Shown: positions 27,185 to 36,401, counted from the first letter of the stretch. The stretch: 64,000 nt of DNA from Variovorax sp. PMC12 (GCF_003019815.1 NZ_CP027773.1:2181001-2245000); one strand, 5' to 3'. A program made the numbers and translations. The notes: generated by a model from the sequence alone, not told the origin.

Positions 27185-29116
27185 CTAGTGCGGCAGCAGA
27201 GGGAGTGTCAGGCGAAACACGGTGCCTGCACCGTTACTCGAAACCAGCACGACGTCGCCGCCGTGCAAACGGGTGATAGCCCGTGAAATGTGAAGGCCAA
27301 GGCCGGAGCCCGGCACCAGCGAAGAATTGCCGCCCCTGAAGTAACGCTCGAACAACTCGCTCTTTTCAGACTCAGGAATTGGATTTCCCTTATTTGAAAC
27401 AGTCACGCTAAAAATATTGGAGCTGGCGTCGCATTTCACATCAACCATCGAATCGGCCGGAGAATATTTGATGGCATTCAATATCAAATTCCGGATGGCC
27501 ATTTCAATTTTTTCCTGATCCCCTTCAAACATTACTGGTTGACCCGCCGCGGTGACGTTCAGACGCACCTGTTCGTCAGGCAATCCGATATTGCGAACGT
27601 TTTCAATCACACTCCAGATGTCGAAGCTTCGGACCGTCGAACGCGCACCAGATTCCAGCGTATCGTCCAGAAGGATGTTCTCCACCAAGGTCGTGAGACG
27701 GCGCGTAGCCTTGCGGATTTTCTCGACACTGCGCTTGACTCGCTCGTCGTTTCCAGATGGCGATAACCCGAGTGCTTGGGCCACCGCATCGACGATGGCG
27801 AGTGGCGTACGGAATTCGTGCGAAAGGATCGCGACGAACTCGCGCTGCCGAACTCGCTCCTCCAAAGCGATCTTGGCGATCTTCATTGAGTCGAAAGCCC
27901 GTTTACGCTCGGCCCTCAGTTTTAACTCGGAATCCCTGGAACGGCTTACCACCGCAATGTTGAGAATTGCAAGATTAGCCAGCTGCGTAAACTGTATCAA
28001 TGACTCCGTGACGAATGATTGCTCCAGCCTCACCATGCCAAGCAGGACCATGCAATAAAAGAGCCATGACGAATTTACAATGACGAAAACGAGTGCGGCA
28101 AAAAACTGATGGAAAACCTTTCGACGCACGATGAACCAAAATATGAACGTCGTGTTGAAAGCGCCAACAACAATTTCAAGGTAGAGCAGCCATCTGATGG
28201 AATTTTCTATTATTCCGCACAGCGCCAATACAGTGGCCAAAAGGAAAATGGATGCCGCCAGATAAGTGAATCTAGAAGCCCAATGCGAATATTCTTTGTA
28301 ATTGAAAAACCGGCAAACAAATATGGCGGAAATCGCCATGAGCGCGCAGGTGGTCGCGTCAACAAAACGGTCCGCATACACAGGATCTTCAGGAAAAAAC
28401 AAGGAACTGGCATATCCCTGCACGGCAAACACCGCTCCCAGCATCACAACCAGGAAAAGCGAATATATGAGGTAATTGGGGTCCCGCGTCCATTTCCAGA
28501 AAATCAGGTTCATCAGCACCATCACGCCAATCGAACCGGCAAATGCCGAGAAAAAAAGGCTTCTCTTCAATTCAACCCTGTCGAACACTGATTTTTGCCA
28601 GAGATTCAGATCGAGAATTGTCAGACCGTGCGTTTTTACCCTAAAATAATGCACCCTGGCCGTGGAATCCACGACCAGTGGAAATGCCATGATGCTGGAT
28701 TTGATTTCCCTTTCGGAAAAAGAAAATTGGTCCCCGATCTTGTTGGATGAAATCTTTCCATCGGGGGCCACGCAGTACATCTCGACTTCGTCGATCCAGC
28801 CAGGAAATATTTGAACGACCCAGTCGATCGGCGTGCCTTCGTCGTGCTGCAGCGAGACCCGGATCCACAGGGCGTCGTTGGAATACCGCTCCAGAGAGCG
28901 AATATCCTCACGGACAAAGCTGTATTTTTGCGGTTCGGAGACGATATCGTTCATGGTGACCTTGCCGGTAGGGTCACGGAACACTTCCACTTCCTTCGCC
29001 AACGAAATCGGACCATCATCGCCTTGCCCCTTCTTGAGCACGACGCCTCCTGCGCCCTGGCATGACAGCCAAAGAATCAGTCCGAAGATCAAACACAGGC
29101 AGCGATTTTTTTTCAT
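27185..29116 (-). CDS. 7TMR-DISM sensor histidine kinase
   Basis: 643 residues. A signal peptide (about 1-21) precedes a periplasmic 7TMR-DISM extracellular domain (about 30-175, with LERYSNDALWIRV), seven membrane helices (about 185-390), a HisKA domain with the H-box FVAILSHEFRTP (His near 433), and an ATPase domain with the N-box LILNAIKYSP and G-box GSGLGLHISRAI. All catalytic motifs are intact. It is divergent from the response regulator at 29176, with 59 bp between them, so the two are likely partners. It may control the adjacent secretion island. The gene is AT-richer than its neighbours, which suggests acquisition with the island. Confidence 0.9.
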   Translation of the reverse strand: MKKNRCLCLIFGLILWLSCQGAGGVVLKKGQGDDGPISLAKEVEVFRDPTGKVTMNDIVSEPQKYSFVREDIRSLERYSNDALWIRVSLQHDEGTPIDWVVQIFPGWIDEVEMYCVAPDGKISSNKIGDQFSFSEREIKSSIMAFPLVVDSTARVHYFRVKTHGLTILDLNLWQKSVFDRVELKRSLFFSAFAGSIGVMVLMNLIFWKWTRDPNYLIYSLFLVVMLGAVFAVQGYASSLFFPEDPVYADRFVDATTCALMAISAIFVCRFFNYKEYSHWASRFTYLAASIFLLATVLALCGIIENSIRWLLYLEIVVGAFNTTFIFWFIVRRKVFHQFFAALVFVIVNSSWLFYCMVLLGMVRLEQSFVTESLIQFTQLANLAILNIAVVSRSRDSELKLRAERKRAFDSMKIAKIALEERVRQREFVAILSHEFRTPLAIVDAVAQALGLSPSGNDERVKRSVEKIRKATRRLTTLVENILLDDTLESGARSTVRSFDIWSVIENVRNIGLPDEQVRLNVTAAGQPVMFEGDQEKIEMAIRNLILNAIKYSPADSMVDVKCDASSNIFSVTVSNKGNPIPESEKSELFERYFRGGNSSLVPGSGLGLHISRAITRLHGGDVVLVSSNGAGTVFRLTLPLLPH

Positions 29117-29175
29117 CTCATTGATTTGTCTGGCTCGCCGCCGAAACTCGCGCCGAAGCCGAAGAAATATGCACC

Positions 29176-29907
29176 ATGAACAATACGAAAATCGACAGCC
29201 GTGAAAAAATAGTCGTCTACCTGATCGAAGACGAAGAAGACCTGCAAGAGGCCCTCGTATACAGCCTCAACCAGATGGACATCGAGGCACACGGTTTTTC
29301 GACGGCTTCGGCGTTTTATCGGGCCTACGCGGTCCGCCGTTGCGACATCGTGGTCATCGACATCGGCCTGCCGGATGAAAACGGGTTTTCAATTGCCCAG
29401 CACCTGCGCTCGGCCAGCAACGTGGGGATCGTGTTCGCGACCGCGCGCCACGAGCTGAGCGATCGGGTTCGCGGCCTGCGCGATGGTGCGGACGCGTATT
29501 TCGTGAAGCCGGTGCATGCCGAAGAGCTTGCCGCGTCGCTCCAGGCCATCCATCGGCGCCTCAAGGCAGCCGACCGCAGATCCCGTTCCACGCCCCCGCA
29601 GGCCGAGGCGCCAAGAGGCACAGGGCGCTGGGAGCTCAGGGAAGAAGACTGGATCCTCTGCGACCCCGGCGACCGGATGCTGCGCCTCACCATGTCGGAG
29701 CGAGCCATTGTGGGATGCCTGTTCAAGCGGCGCGACAAGCCCGTGGACCGCGCGGAACTCGCAGCCGCGCTCGGTGGCGACCTGGAGCAGTTCGATCTCC
29801 AGCGCGTGGACGTGGTGATCAGCCGCCTGCGGCGCAAGGCGCTGGCCGCGGGCATTTCGCTGCCGCTGCACACCGTCAGGGGCACCGGCTACCGATTCCG
29901 GGCCTGA
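29176..29907 (+). CDS. OmpR-family response regulator, likely partner of the DISM kinase
   Basis: 243 residues. The receiver domain (about 10-125) has the acidic pair EDEED, phospho-acceptor Asp62 in VVIDIGLPD and the conserved Lys111 in FVKPVHAEEL. The winged-helix domain (about 150-243) ends HTVRGTGYRFRA. All receiver residues are present, in contrast to the degenerate regulator at 25795-26775. Divergent transcription from the kinase gene and the short shared promoter region suggest a two-component pair. Targets are unknown; the adhesin operon is the nearest candidate. Confidence 0.9.
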   Translation: MNNTKIDSREKIVVYLIEDEEDLQEALVYSLNQMDIEAHGFSTASAFYRAYAVRRCDIVVIDIGLPDENGFSIAQHLRSASNVGIVFATARHELSDRVRGLRDGADAYFVKPVHAEELAASLQAIHRRLKAADRRSRSTPPQAEAPRGTGRWELREEDWILCDPGDRMLRLTMSERAIVGCLFKRRDKPVDRAELAAALGGDLEQFDLQRVDVVISRLRRKALAAGISLPLHTVRGTGYRFRA

Positions 29908-29986
29908 GGCCCTGCTCCGCACACCCGCTCTCATCAGGGAATCTACGGATATATGATTCCTTGAATGGTCTTGATTGCGTGCAGTT

Positions 29987-29998
29987 TTTGTATACAAA
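29987..29998. promoter_or_regulatory. TTTGTATACAAA palindrome upstream of the NCS1 permease
   Basis: A perfect 12-bp palindrome lies 79 bp before the permease start. Its TTGTATACA core recurs at 34808-34816, upstream of the NCS2 permease. Palindromes with a GTATAC centre suit GntR/FCD-family dimers, and such a regulator is encoded at 32355-33119. It may overlap the -10 region of a weak promoter (TTGATT at 29971 as -35). The operator assignment is inferred. Confidence 0.5.
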
Positions 29999-30077
29999 TA
30001 ACGCATCCGAAAGGCGGCGCGAAATTTGCGTCAAAAACTGCTCCCAACCCCTACCTATCCGCACAAGGAAGAAGACC

Positions 30078-31571
30078 ATGAGCACAGTCGTCAGCCAGGC
30101 CCCCACGGGGACAAGCGAAGCCGGCATTGCGCCGCACGCCGAGTCGAACGCAGTCATCAAGCCCGGCTACCACCCGCGGCTGACCAACGAAGACCTCGCG
30201 CCGCTGAAGAAACAGACCTGGGGGCAATACAACATCTTTGCCTTCTGGATGTCCGACGTGCACAGCGTGGGCGGCTACATCACGGCCGGCAGCCTGTTCG
30301 CGCTGGGGCTGTCGAGCTGGCAGGTGCTGGTGTCGCTGCTGGTGGGCATCGTGATCGTGCAGTTCTTCTGCAACCTCGTGGCCAAGCCGAGCCAGGTGAC
30401 GGGCGTGCCCTACCCCGTGGTTTGCCGCGCACCGTTCGGCGTGCTGGGCGCCAACATCCCGGCCATCATCCGCGGGCTGATCGCGGTGGCCTGGTACGGC
30501 GTGCAAACGTATCTGGCGTCGGCGGCCTTCATGGTGCTGGCGCTGCACATGGCGCCGGGTCTCACGCCTTACGCGGACGTGGCGCAGCACGGCTTCGTCG
30601 GCCTGTCGGCCCTGGGCTGGGTCGCGTTCATGGTCATGTGGGTGCTGCAGGCCTTCGTGTTCTGGCACGGCATGGACGCCATCCGCAAATTCATCGACTG
30701 GGCCGGTCCTGCGGTGTACGTGGTCATGGCCATCCTGTGCGGCTGGCTGGTGTGGAAGGCCGGCTGGAGCAAGATCGACCTGAACCTGGGCGGCATCAAA
30801 TTCCAGGGCTGGGACGCGCTGCCGGTGATGCTCTCGGCCATCGCGCTGGTGGTGAGCTACTTCAGCGGCCCGATGCTCAACTTCGGCGACTTCTCCCGCT
30901 ACGGCAAGAGCTTCGACGCGGTGAAGAAGGGCAACTTCTGGGGCCTGCCGGTGAACTTCGTCTTCTTCTCGCTGCTGACCGTCATCACCACAGCCGCAAC
31001 GCTGCCCGTGTTCGGCGAGCTCATCACCGATCCGGTGCACACCGTGGGCAAGATCGACAGCACCACCGCCGTGGTGCTGGGCGCGCTGACCTTCATGATC
31101 GCCACCATCGGCATCAACATCGTGGCCAACTTCGTCTCGCCGGCGTTCGACTTCTCGAACGTGGCGCCGCAGCACATCAGCTGGCGCACGGGCGGCATGA
31201 TCGCCGCTGTGGGCTCGGTGTTCCTCACGCCGTGGAACCTCTACAACAGCCCCGAGGTCATCCACTACACGCTCGACGTGCTGGGCTCGTTCATCGGGCC
31301 GCTGTTCGGCATCCTCATTGCCGACTACTACATCGTGCGCAAGCAGCGCATCGACGTGGACGCGCTCTACACCATGAGCCCCAAGGGCGAGTACTGGTAC
31401 AGCGGCGGCTACAACCCGAAGGCGATCCAGGCGCTGGTGCCGTCGGCCATCGTGCCCATTCTTTGCGTGATGGTGCCGACGCTGCGCGGCGCCGCCAACT
31501 ATGCGTGGTTCATCGGCATGGGCCTGGGCTTCATCCTGTATGCGCTGCTGAACCGCAACAGCAAGACCTGA
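30078..31571 (+). CDS. NCS1-family nucleobase / hydantoin / allantoin permease
   Basis: 497 residues with about 12 membrane helices. The N-terminus has the NCS1 pattern (NEDLAPLKKQTWGQYNIFAFW, split around the first helix), then MSDVHSVGGYITAG, and later YFSGPMLNFGDFSRY, a segment typical of cytosine/allantoin/hydantoin transporters. The start is ATG 30078-30080 with an AAGGAAG stretch upstream. The following gene, a hydantoin/Asp-Glu racemase, begins about 30 bp later, which favours a hydantoin or allantoin-like substrate over cytosine. Inner-membrane symporter; the exact substrate cannot be read from sequence. Confidence 0.88.
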   Translation: MSTVVSQAPTGTSEAGIAPHAESNAVIKPGYHPRLTNEDLAPLKKQTWGQYNIFAFWMSDVHSVGGYITAGSLFALGLSSWQVLVSLLVGIVIVQFFCNLVAKPSQVTGVPYPVVCRAPFGVLGANIPAIIRGLIAVAWYGVQTYLASAAFMVLALHMAPGLTPYADVAQHGFVGLSALGWVAFMVMWVLQAFVFWHGMDAIRKFIDWAGPAVYVVMAILCGWLVWKAGWSKIDLNLGGIKFQGWDALPVMLSAIALVVSYFSGPMLNFGDFSRYGKSFDAVKKGNFWGLPVNFVFFSLLTVITTAATLPVFGELITDPVHTVGKIDSTTAVVLGALTFMIATIGINIVANFVSPAFDFSNVAPQHISWRTGGMIAAVGSVFLTPWNLYNSPEVIHYTLDVLGSFIGPLFGILIADYYIVRKQRIDVDALYTMSPKGEYWYSGGYNPKAIQALVPSAIVPILCVMVPTLRGAANYAWFIGMGLGFILYALLNRNSKT

Positions 31572-31602
31572 AACATTGGAAGACAAAGAAAGGGACCGCG
31601 CC

Positions 31603-32340
31603 GTGCGCATCAAGATCATCAATCCCAACACGACCTGGAGCATGACCGAGAAGATCGGCGCTTGCGCCCGCGCGGTGGCGCACAGCGGCACCGAGATCGT
31701 GGCGGTGAGCCCGGCCATGGGCCCGGTTTCCATCGAGAGCCACTACGACGAGGCGCTGGCCGTGCCGGGGTTGCTGCAGGAGATTGCGGCAGGCGAGCGC
31801 GACGGCATCGACGGCTACGTGATCGCCTGCTTCGGCGACCCGGGCCTGAAAGCCGCGCGCGAACTGGCAAGCGGCCCGGTGGTCGGCATCGCCGAGGCGG
31901 CGATGCACCTGGCCAGCATGCTCGGCAGCCGCTTCAGCGTGGTGACCACGCTGGGACGCACCATGGGCCAGGCCTGGCACCTGGCCGAGATCTACGGCAT
32001 GGAGCGCTTCTGCGCCAACGTGCGCGCCTGCGAACTGCCTGTGCTCGAACTCGAGGAACCCGGCTCGCGGGCCCGCGAGCGCATCGTCGACGAATGCCGG
32101 CTCGCCCTCGAGCAAGACGGCTCCGACTGCATCGTGCTCGGCTGCGCAGGCATGACCGACCTGTGCGCGCACATCGAGCAGCTGCTGGGCGTGCCTGTGA
32201 TCGACGGCGTGGCCGCCGGCACCAAGCTCATCGAATCGCTCGTGGCGCTGAAACTGCGCACCAGCAAGCGCGGCGAACTGGCAAAGCCCCTGCCGAAGCC
32301 CATCATTGGGGCGCTGGAAGGCTTCACGCTGCCGCGCTAG
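31603..32340 (+). CDS. Asp/Glu/hydantoin racemase family protein
   Basis: 245 residues from GTG 31603, giving the family start VRIKIINPNTTWSMTEKIG; a longer TTG start at 31576 adds unconserved residues. Two catalytic cysteines are present as expected for cofactor-independent racemases: Cys76 (VIACFGDPG) and Cys181 (IVLGCAGMTD). Family members racemise 5-substituted hydantoins or allantoin. Lying between an NCS1 permease and a GntR regulator, it probably acts on the imported compound. No hydantoinase or allantoinase gene is in the window, so the pathway is incomplete here. Confidence 0.88.
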   Translation: MRIKIINPNTTWSMTEKIGACARAVAHSGTEIVAVSPAMGPVSIESHYDEALAVPGLLQEIAAGERDGIDGYVIACFGDPGLKAARELASGPVVGIAEAAMHLASMLGSRFSVVTTLGRTMGQAWHLAEIYGMERFCANVRACELPVLELEEPGSRARERIVDECRLALEQDGSDCIVLGCAGMTDLCAHIEQLLGVPVIDGVAAGTKLIESLVALKLRTSKRGELAKPLPKPIIGALEGFTLPR

Positions 32341-32354
32341 GCCACAATCCGCGC

Positions 32355-33119
32355 ATGCCCCGCGCCAGTTCCAAACCTCCCGTTTCCGACACCTCCTCCG
32401 CCGCAGCCGCGCCGCCCGACGACGGCGCCGCGCCGGCGGACAAGCAAAGCTCCATCGAGAGCATCGCCAACGACATCGCCACCGCCATCGTCGAGAAGCG
32501 CCTGCCGCCCGGCACCTGGCTGCGCGAAGAGGCGCTGGGCCGCGTGTATTCGGTGAGTCGCACCAAGGTGCGCGCCGCGCTGCTGATGCTGTCGAAGGAC
32601 AAGCTCATCGAGATGATCCCCGACAAGGGCGCCTTCGTCTGCCAGCCCACCGTGGAAGAAGCACGCGAGGTGTTCGCGGTGCGCCGCATCCTCGAGAGCG
32701 AGGTGGTGCGCCTCTTCATTGCCAATGCACGGCCGCGCGACTACCAGGTGCTCGAGCAGCACGTCAAGTTCGAGCGCACCACGCTGCGCCAGACCACCAC
32801 CATGGGCACCGTGCGCGAGAAGCTGCTGGGCGACTTCCACGTGGCGCTGGCCGAGGCCACGGGCAACCGCACGCTGGCCGAACTGGTGCGCGAGTTGGTC
32901 GCGCGCAGCTCGCTGATCGCGATGCTGTACCACTCGTCGAACGACCCGCACTGCTCGTCCGACGAGCACGCCGAGTTCCTGCGGCTGTGCCGCAAGGGCG
33001 ACCCGGAGGCCGCGGTGAAGAGCATGACCGAACACCTCGAGCGCATCGAGGCCAGCCTCTCGCTGGACACAGACAAGCCCGACCGCCAGCTCGACCTGGT
33101 GAAGGCGCTTCTGGCCTGA
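32355..33119 (+). CDS. GntR/FadR-type (FCD) transcriptional regulator
   Basis: 254 residues. An N-terminal winged helix follows a low-complexity lead (about 35-100: SIANDIATAIVEKRLPPGT, then LGRVYSVSRTKVRAAL and a wing DKGAFV). The FCD ligand domain (about 105-245) keeps the metal-binding pattern D-x-x-FH (GDFHVAL), an internal His (SSDEHAEFL) and a last His (MTEHLERIE). It directly follows the racemase gene. Together with the shared TGTATACA sites before the NCS1 and NCS2 permease genes, it is the best candidate local regulator, responding to a purine, hydantoin or related acid (inferred). Confidence 0.9.
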   Translation: MPRASSKPPVSDTSSAAAAPPDDGAAPADKQSSIESIANDIATAIVEKRLPPGTWLREEALGRVYSVSRTKVRAALLMLSKDKLIEMIPDKGAFVCQPTVEEAREVFAVRRILESEVVRLFIANARPRDYQVLEQHVKFERTTLRQTTTMGTVREKLLGDFHVALAEATGNRTLAELVRELVARSSLIAMLYHSSNDPHCSSDEHAEFLRLCRKGDPEAAVKSMTEHLERIEASLSLDTDKPDRQLDLVKALLA

Positions 33120-33129
33120 GGGTGAAGCC

Positions 33130-33690
33130 ATGCGCCACGGAAGCACCCCGAACCCAGCGAGCCTGGGCACGGCCCTGCGCCGGATGCGCCTGCTGCGCGG
33201 CATCAAGCAAACGCATTTCGCACAACTGATGGGCGTGAACCAGGCGACGGTGTCGCGCTGGGAGCGCGGGCAGCTCGCGCTGTCCGCCGCGCAGCAGGCC
33301 GCGGCGCACCGGCTGCTCGCGGCCGCGCAGGACGCATCGCAGGACGCCGCCTTGAAGCGGCTGGTCGAATCGTCCACGCGCAAGGTGCACCTGATCTGCG
33401 ACCGCACGCACCGGCTGCTGGCCGCGTCGCCGTCGCGCCAGGCCGAGTGGCGCGCCGATGCGGCGGAATTCATGGGGCGTTCGCTGATCGGCTACGCCTC
33501 GGCAGAAATCCTCGCGGCCGAAGCCACACTCGACGGGCTGGGCTGGCACGCGGGCGAGCTGTCGTCGCTGGAGATTGCAACGGGTGCCAATGCCGACCCG
33601 GTCATTCCGATCGTGTCGGGCCGCGTGCTGTGGGAGCGCATTGCACTGGCCGACGGGTGCGCCGGACGCATCGTCACCACCATCGCCTGA
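33130..33690 (+). CDS. XRE-family helix-turn-helix regulator with a PAS-like C-terminal domain
   Basis: 186 residues. The Cro/C1-type HTH spans about residues 12-65 (LRRMRLLRGIKQTHFAQLMG, then VNQATVSRWERGQ). The C-terminal part (about 85-186, with VHLICDRTHRLLAAS) resembles a small PAS-type sensing domain. It starts 10 bp after the GntR gene and is probably co-transcribed. A strong palindrome 14 bp beyond its stop, in front of the epimerase gene, is a plausible binding site for it. Confidence 0.8.
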   Translation: MRHGSTPNPASLGTALRRMRLLRGIKQTHFAQLMGVNQATVSRWERGQLALSAAQQAAAHRLLAAAQDASQDAALKRLVESSTRKVHLICDRTHRLLAASPSRQAEWRADAAEFMGRSLIGYASAEILAAEATLDGLGWHAGELSSLEIATGANADPVIPIVSGRVLWERIALADGCAGRIVTTIA

Positions 33691-33704
33691 GCGCAGACGC
33701 CCGA

Positions 33705-33727
33705 TCCACGCATAACTTATGCGTGGA
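33705..33727. promoter_or_regulatory. 23-bp near-perfect palindrome before the epimerase gene
   Basis: Arms TCCACGCATAA (33705-33715) and TTATGCGTGGA (33717-33727) are exact inverse complements around a single central C. It sits 33 bp before the epimerase start. There is no T tract after it, so it is more likely an operator than a terminator. XRE or GntR binding is possible. Confidence 0.55.
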
Positions 33728-33759
33728 CGCCCTCAACGTCGGCCGATAGTCTTGCGGCC

Positions 33760-34743
33760 ATGACCACTTTGATCACCGGCAGCGCCGGCCACCTCGGCGA
33801 AGCCCTGATGCGCACGCTGAGCGCGACTTCGCAAGACGCACGGGGCATCGACATCACGCCCTCCCGCTTCACCGACCGCGCAGGTTCCATCACCGACCGC
33901 GCCTTCGTGCGCGACTGCATGCGCGGCGTGCGCACGGTCATCCATGCGGCCACGCTGCACAAGCCCCACGTGGGCACGCACAGCCTGCAGGAGTTCGTCG
34001 ACACCAACATCACGGGCACGCTGGTGCTGCTTGAAGAAGCGGTGGCGGCCGGTGTCGAGGCCTTCGTGTTCACGAGCACGACCAGCACCTTCGGCTCGGC
34101 GCTCACGCCCGCCGGAGGCATGCCGGCAGCCTGGATCACGGAAGGCGTGACGCCGATCCCGAAGAACATCTACGGCGTGACCAAGACCTCCGCCGAAAGC
34201 CTGTGCGAGCTGTTCCACCGCAAGCAGCGCCTGCCCGTGATCGTGCTGAAGACTTCGCGCTTCTTTCCCGAGGACGACGACGATGCCACCGCGCGCAGCC
34301 TCCATTCATTGGAGAACGCGCAGGCCAACGAGCTGCTGCATCGCCGCGTCGACATCGAGGACGTGGTCGATGCCCACCTGCTGGCGGCCAGGCGAGCACC
34401 GGCCATCGGCTTCGGCCGCTACATCGTCTCGGCCACCACGCCCTTCACGCAAGACGACCTGCCGATGCTGCGCGAGAGCGCACCGCGTGTGCTGAACCGG
34501 CTGTTTCCAGAGTGCGAAGCGCTCTATGCCAGGCAGGGATGGAAGCTGCCCGCGCAACTCGACCGCGTCTACGTGAATGCGCTGGCGCGGCGCGAGCTGG
34601 GTTGGCAGCCGCGCCATGACTTCGCGCAAGTGCTGCGGTGCCTGCGCGAAGGCCGCGACTTCCGCAGCCAGCTGGCGCGCGACGTGGGCAGCAAGGGCTA
34701 CCACCGCGAGGTGTTCGGCGAAGGGCCGTACCCCGTCGCCTGA
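33760..34743 (+). CDS. NAD-dependent epimerase/dehydratase (extended SDR)
   Basis: 327 residues. The Rossmann motif is TLITGSAGHLG (residues 3-13), the catalytic pair is YGVTK, and the active-site Ser lies in FTSTTSTFG. It belongs to the extended short-chain dehydrogenases that act on sugars or sugar acids. It follows the palindrome at 33705-33727 and is transcribed with or just after the GntR and XRE genes. A uronate-dehydrogenase or simple epimerase activity is possible; the substrate is not evident. Confidence 0.82.
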   Translation: MTTLITGSAGHLGEALMRTLSATSQDARGIDITPSRFTDRAGSITDRAFVRDCMRGVRTVIHAATLHKPHVGTHSLQEFVDTNITGTLVLLEEAVAAGVEAFVFTSTTSTFGSALTPAGGMPAAWITEGVTPIPKNIYGVTKTSAESLCELFHRKQRLPVIVLKTSRFFPEDDDDATARSLHSLENAQANELLHRRVDIEDVVDAHLLAARRAPAIGFGRYIVSATTPFTQDDLPMLRESAPRVLNRLFPECEALYARQGWKLPAQLDRVYVNALARRELGWQPRHDFAQVLRCLREGRDFRSQLARDVGSKGYHREVFGEGPYPVA

Positions 34744-34807
34744 GCGACTGCCGGCGGAATGAACCCGGCCTGCTTCGGGTTTTTCCGGGTCAAGATTGTC
34801 GCATAAG

Positions 34808-34816
34808 TTGTATACA
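34808..34816. promoter_or_regulatory. TTGTATACA site upstream of the NCS2 permease
   Basis: This copy of the TTGTATACA core seen before the NCS1 permease lies 80 bp before the NCS2 permease start, almost the same distance as the first site (79 bp). The octamer TGTATACA is a perfect palindrome. Shared spacing and sequence support a common regulator, probably the GntR protein at 32355-33119. Confidence 0.5.
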
Positions 34817-34895
34817 GTTTCGCGTACACATTGAGGCATGCGCCGTGGCAAGCCGCGCCGCCCCAGCCTCTTCCCTTGCGCAGCAGGAGACAACG

Positions 34896-36386
34896 ATGAC
34901 GGCCGACGCCACACTTTCCCAAGTCCATCCCGTGGATCAGCGCTTGCCTTCGGGCAAGCTCGCGGCCCTCGGATTGCAGCATGTGCTGGTGATGTATGCG
35001 GGGGCCGTCGCGGTGCCGCTGATCGTCGGGCGCGCGCTCAAGCTCTCGCCCGACGAGGTCGCCCTGCTGATCTCGGCCGACCTGTTCTGCTGCGGCATCG
35101 CCACGCTGATCCAGGCGCTCGGCGCCACGCAATGGTTCGGCATCAAGCTGCCGGTGATGATGGGCGTGACCTTCGCGTCGGTCGCTCCGATGGTGGCCAT
35201 CGCCAACGCCAACCCGGGCCAGAACGGAGCCCAGCTGCTGTTCGGCTCGATCATCGGCGCGGGCGTGGTGTCGATACTGATCGCGCCGCTGGTGAGCCGC
35301 ATGCTGCGCTTCTTTCCGCCGGTGGTCACGGGCACGATCATCGCCGTCATCGGCATCAGCCTGATGCGCGTGGGCATCAACTGGATCTTCGGCAACCCGG
35401 TGGGCCCGACGGCGCCCGCGCTGGTCGACCCGGTGTATGCCAAGTGGCTCGCCGAGGTGACGTCGCCGGGGAGCTCCATTCCGGCCGTGCCCAAGGGCTT
35501 CGCGATCATGCCGACGGTGCCCAACCCCAAATACGCGGATCTTTCGGGCTTCGGCGTGGCAGCGCTGGTGCTGGTGTCGATCCTGCTGATCGTCAAGTAC
35601 GCCAAGGGCTTCATCGCCAACATCTCGGTGCTGCTGGGCATCGTGCTCGGCGCCGTGGTGGCGTCCATCACCGGCCTCATGACCTACGAGAAGGTGGGCA
35701 AGGCCGCATGGGTCGACATCGTGCTGCCCTTCCACTTCGGCATGCCGCAGTTCGACCCGATCCTGATCCTCACCATGACGCTCATCATGATCGTGGTGAT
35801 GATCGAATCGACCGGCATGTTCCTCGCGCTCGGCGAGATGACCGACCGCAAGATCGAGCAGAAAGACCTGGCCCGCGGCCTGCGCACCGACGGCCTGGGC
35901 ACGCTGATCGGCGGCATCTTCAATACCTTCCCGTACACCAGCTTCTCGCAGAACGTGGGCCTCGTGGCCGTCACCGGCATCAAGAGCCGCTACGTCTGCG
36001 TGGCGGGCGGCGTGATCCTCATCGTGCTGGGCCTGCTGCCGAAGATGGCCGCGCTGGTGGAGTCGCTGCCCACCGTGGTGCTTGGCGGCGCGGGCCTCGT
36101 GATGTTCGGCATGGTGGCCGCCACCGGCATCCGCATCCTGTCGGGCGTGGACTTCAAGACCAACCGCCACAACGCGATGATCGTCGCGGTGTCGATCGGC
36201 ATCGGCATGATTCCGCTGATCGCACCCAACTTCAAGCAATGGATGCCGCACGCGATTCACTCGCTGATCGAGTCAGGCATCCTGCTGGCGTCGATTGCCG
36301 CCGTGCTGCTGAATCTGTTCCTCAACGGCGCGAAGCACGACGAGCAGGCCGTGATCGCCGCGGCCAAGCAGGCCGAGGCGCACTGA
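34896..36386 (+). CDS. NCS2-family purine/xanthine permease
   Basis: 496 residues from ATG 34896, with AGGAG upstream. It has about 12-14 membrane helices. The N-terminus QHVLVMYAGAVAVPLIVG and the signature QNVGLVAVTGIKSRYVC are typical of the xanthine/urate (UraA/PbuX/UacT) branch. The conserved E of the substrate site is in MIESTGMFLALGE. It imports a purine or related base by proton symport. The upstream TTGTATACA site links its control to the NCS1 permease/racemase cluster. Confidence 0.9.
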   Translation: MTADATLSQVHPVDQRLPSGKLAALGLQHVLVMYAGAVAVPLIVGRALKLSPDEVALLISADLFCCGIATLIQALGATQWFGIKLPVMMGVTFASVAPMVAIANANPGQNGAQLLFGSIIGAGVVSILIAPLVSRMLRFFPPVVTGTIIAVIGISLMRVGINWIFGNPVGPTAPALVDPVYAKWLAEVTSPGSSIPAVPKGFAIMPTVPNPKYADLSGFGVAALVLVSILLIVKYAKGFIANISVLLGIVLGAVVASITGLMTYEKVGKAAWVDIVLPFHFGMPQFDPILILTMTLIMIVVMIESTGMFLALGEMTDRKIEQKDLARGLRTDGLGTLIGGIFNTFPYTSFSQNVGLVAVTGIKSRYVCVAGGVILIVLGLLPKMAALVESLPTVVLGGAGLVMFGMVAATGIRILSGVDFKTNRHNAMIVAVSIGIGMIPLIAPNFKQWMPHAIHSLIESGILLASIAAVLLNLFLNGAKHDEQAVIAAAKQAEAH

Positions 36387-36401
36387 GCCTTCCTTCCCGG
36401 G

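Noticed and set aside
29901..29915. GGGCC-TGA-GGCCC hairpin at the response regulator stop
   Set aside because: No T run follows; it may only be a chance GC-rich repeat.
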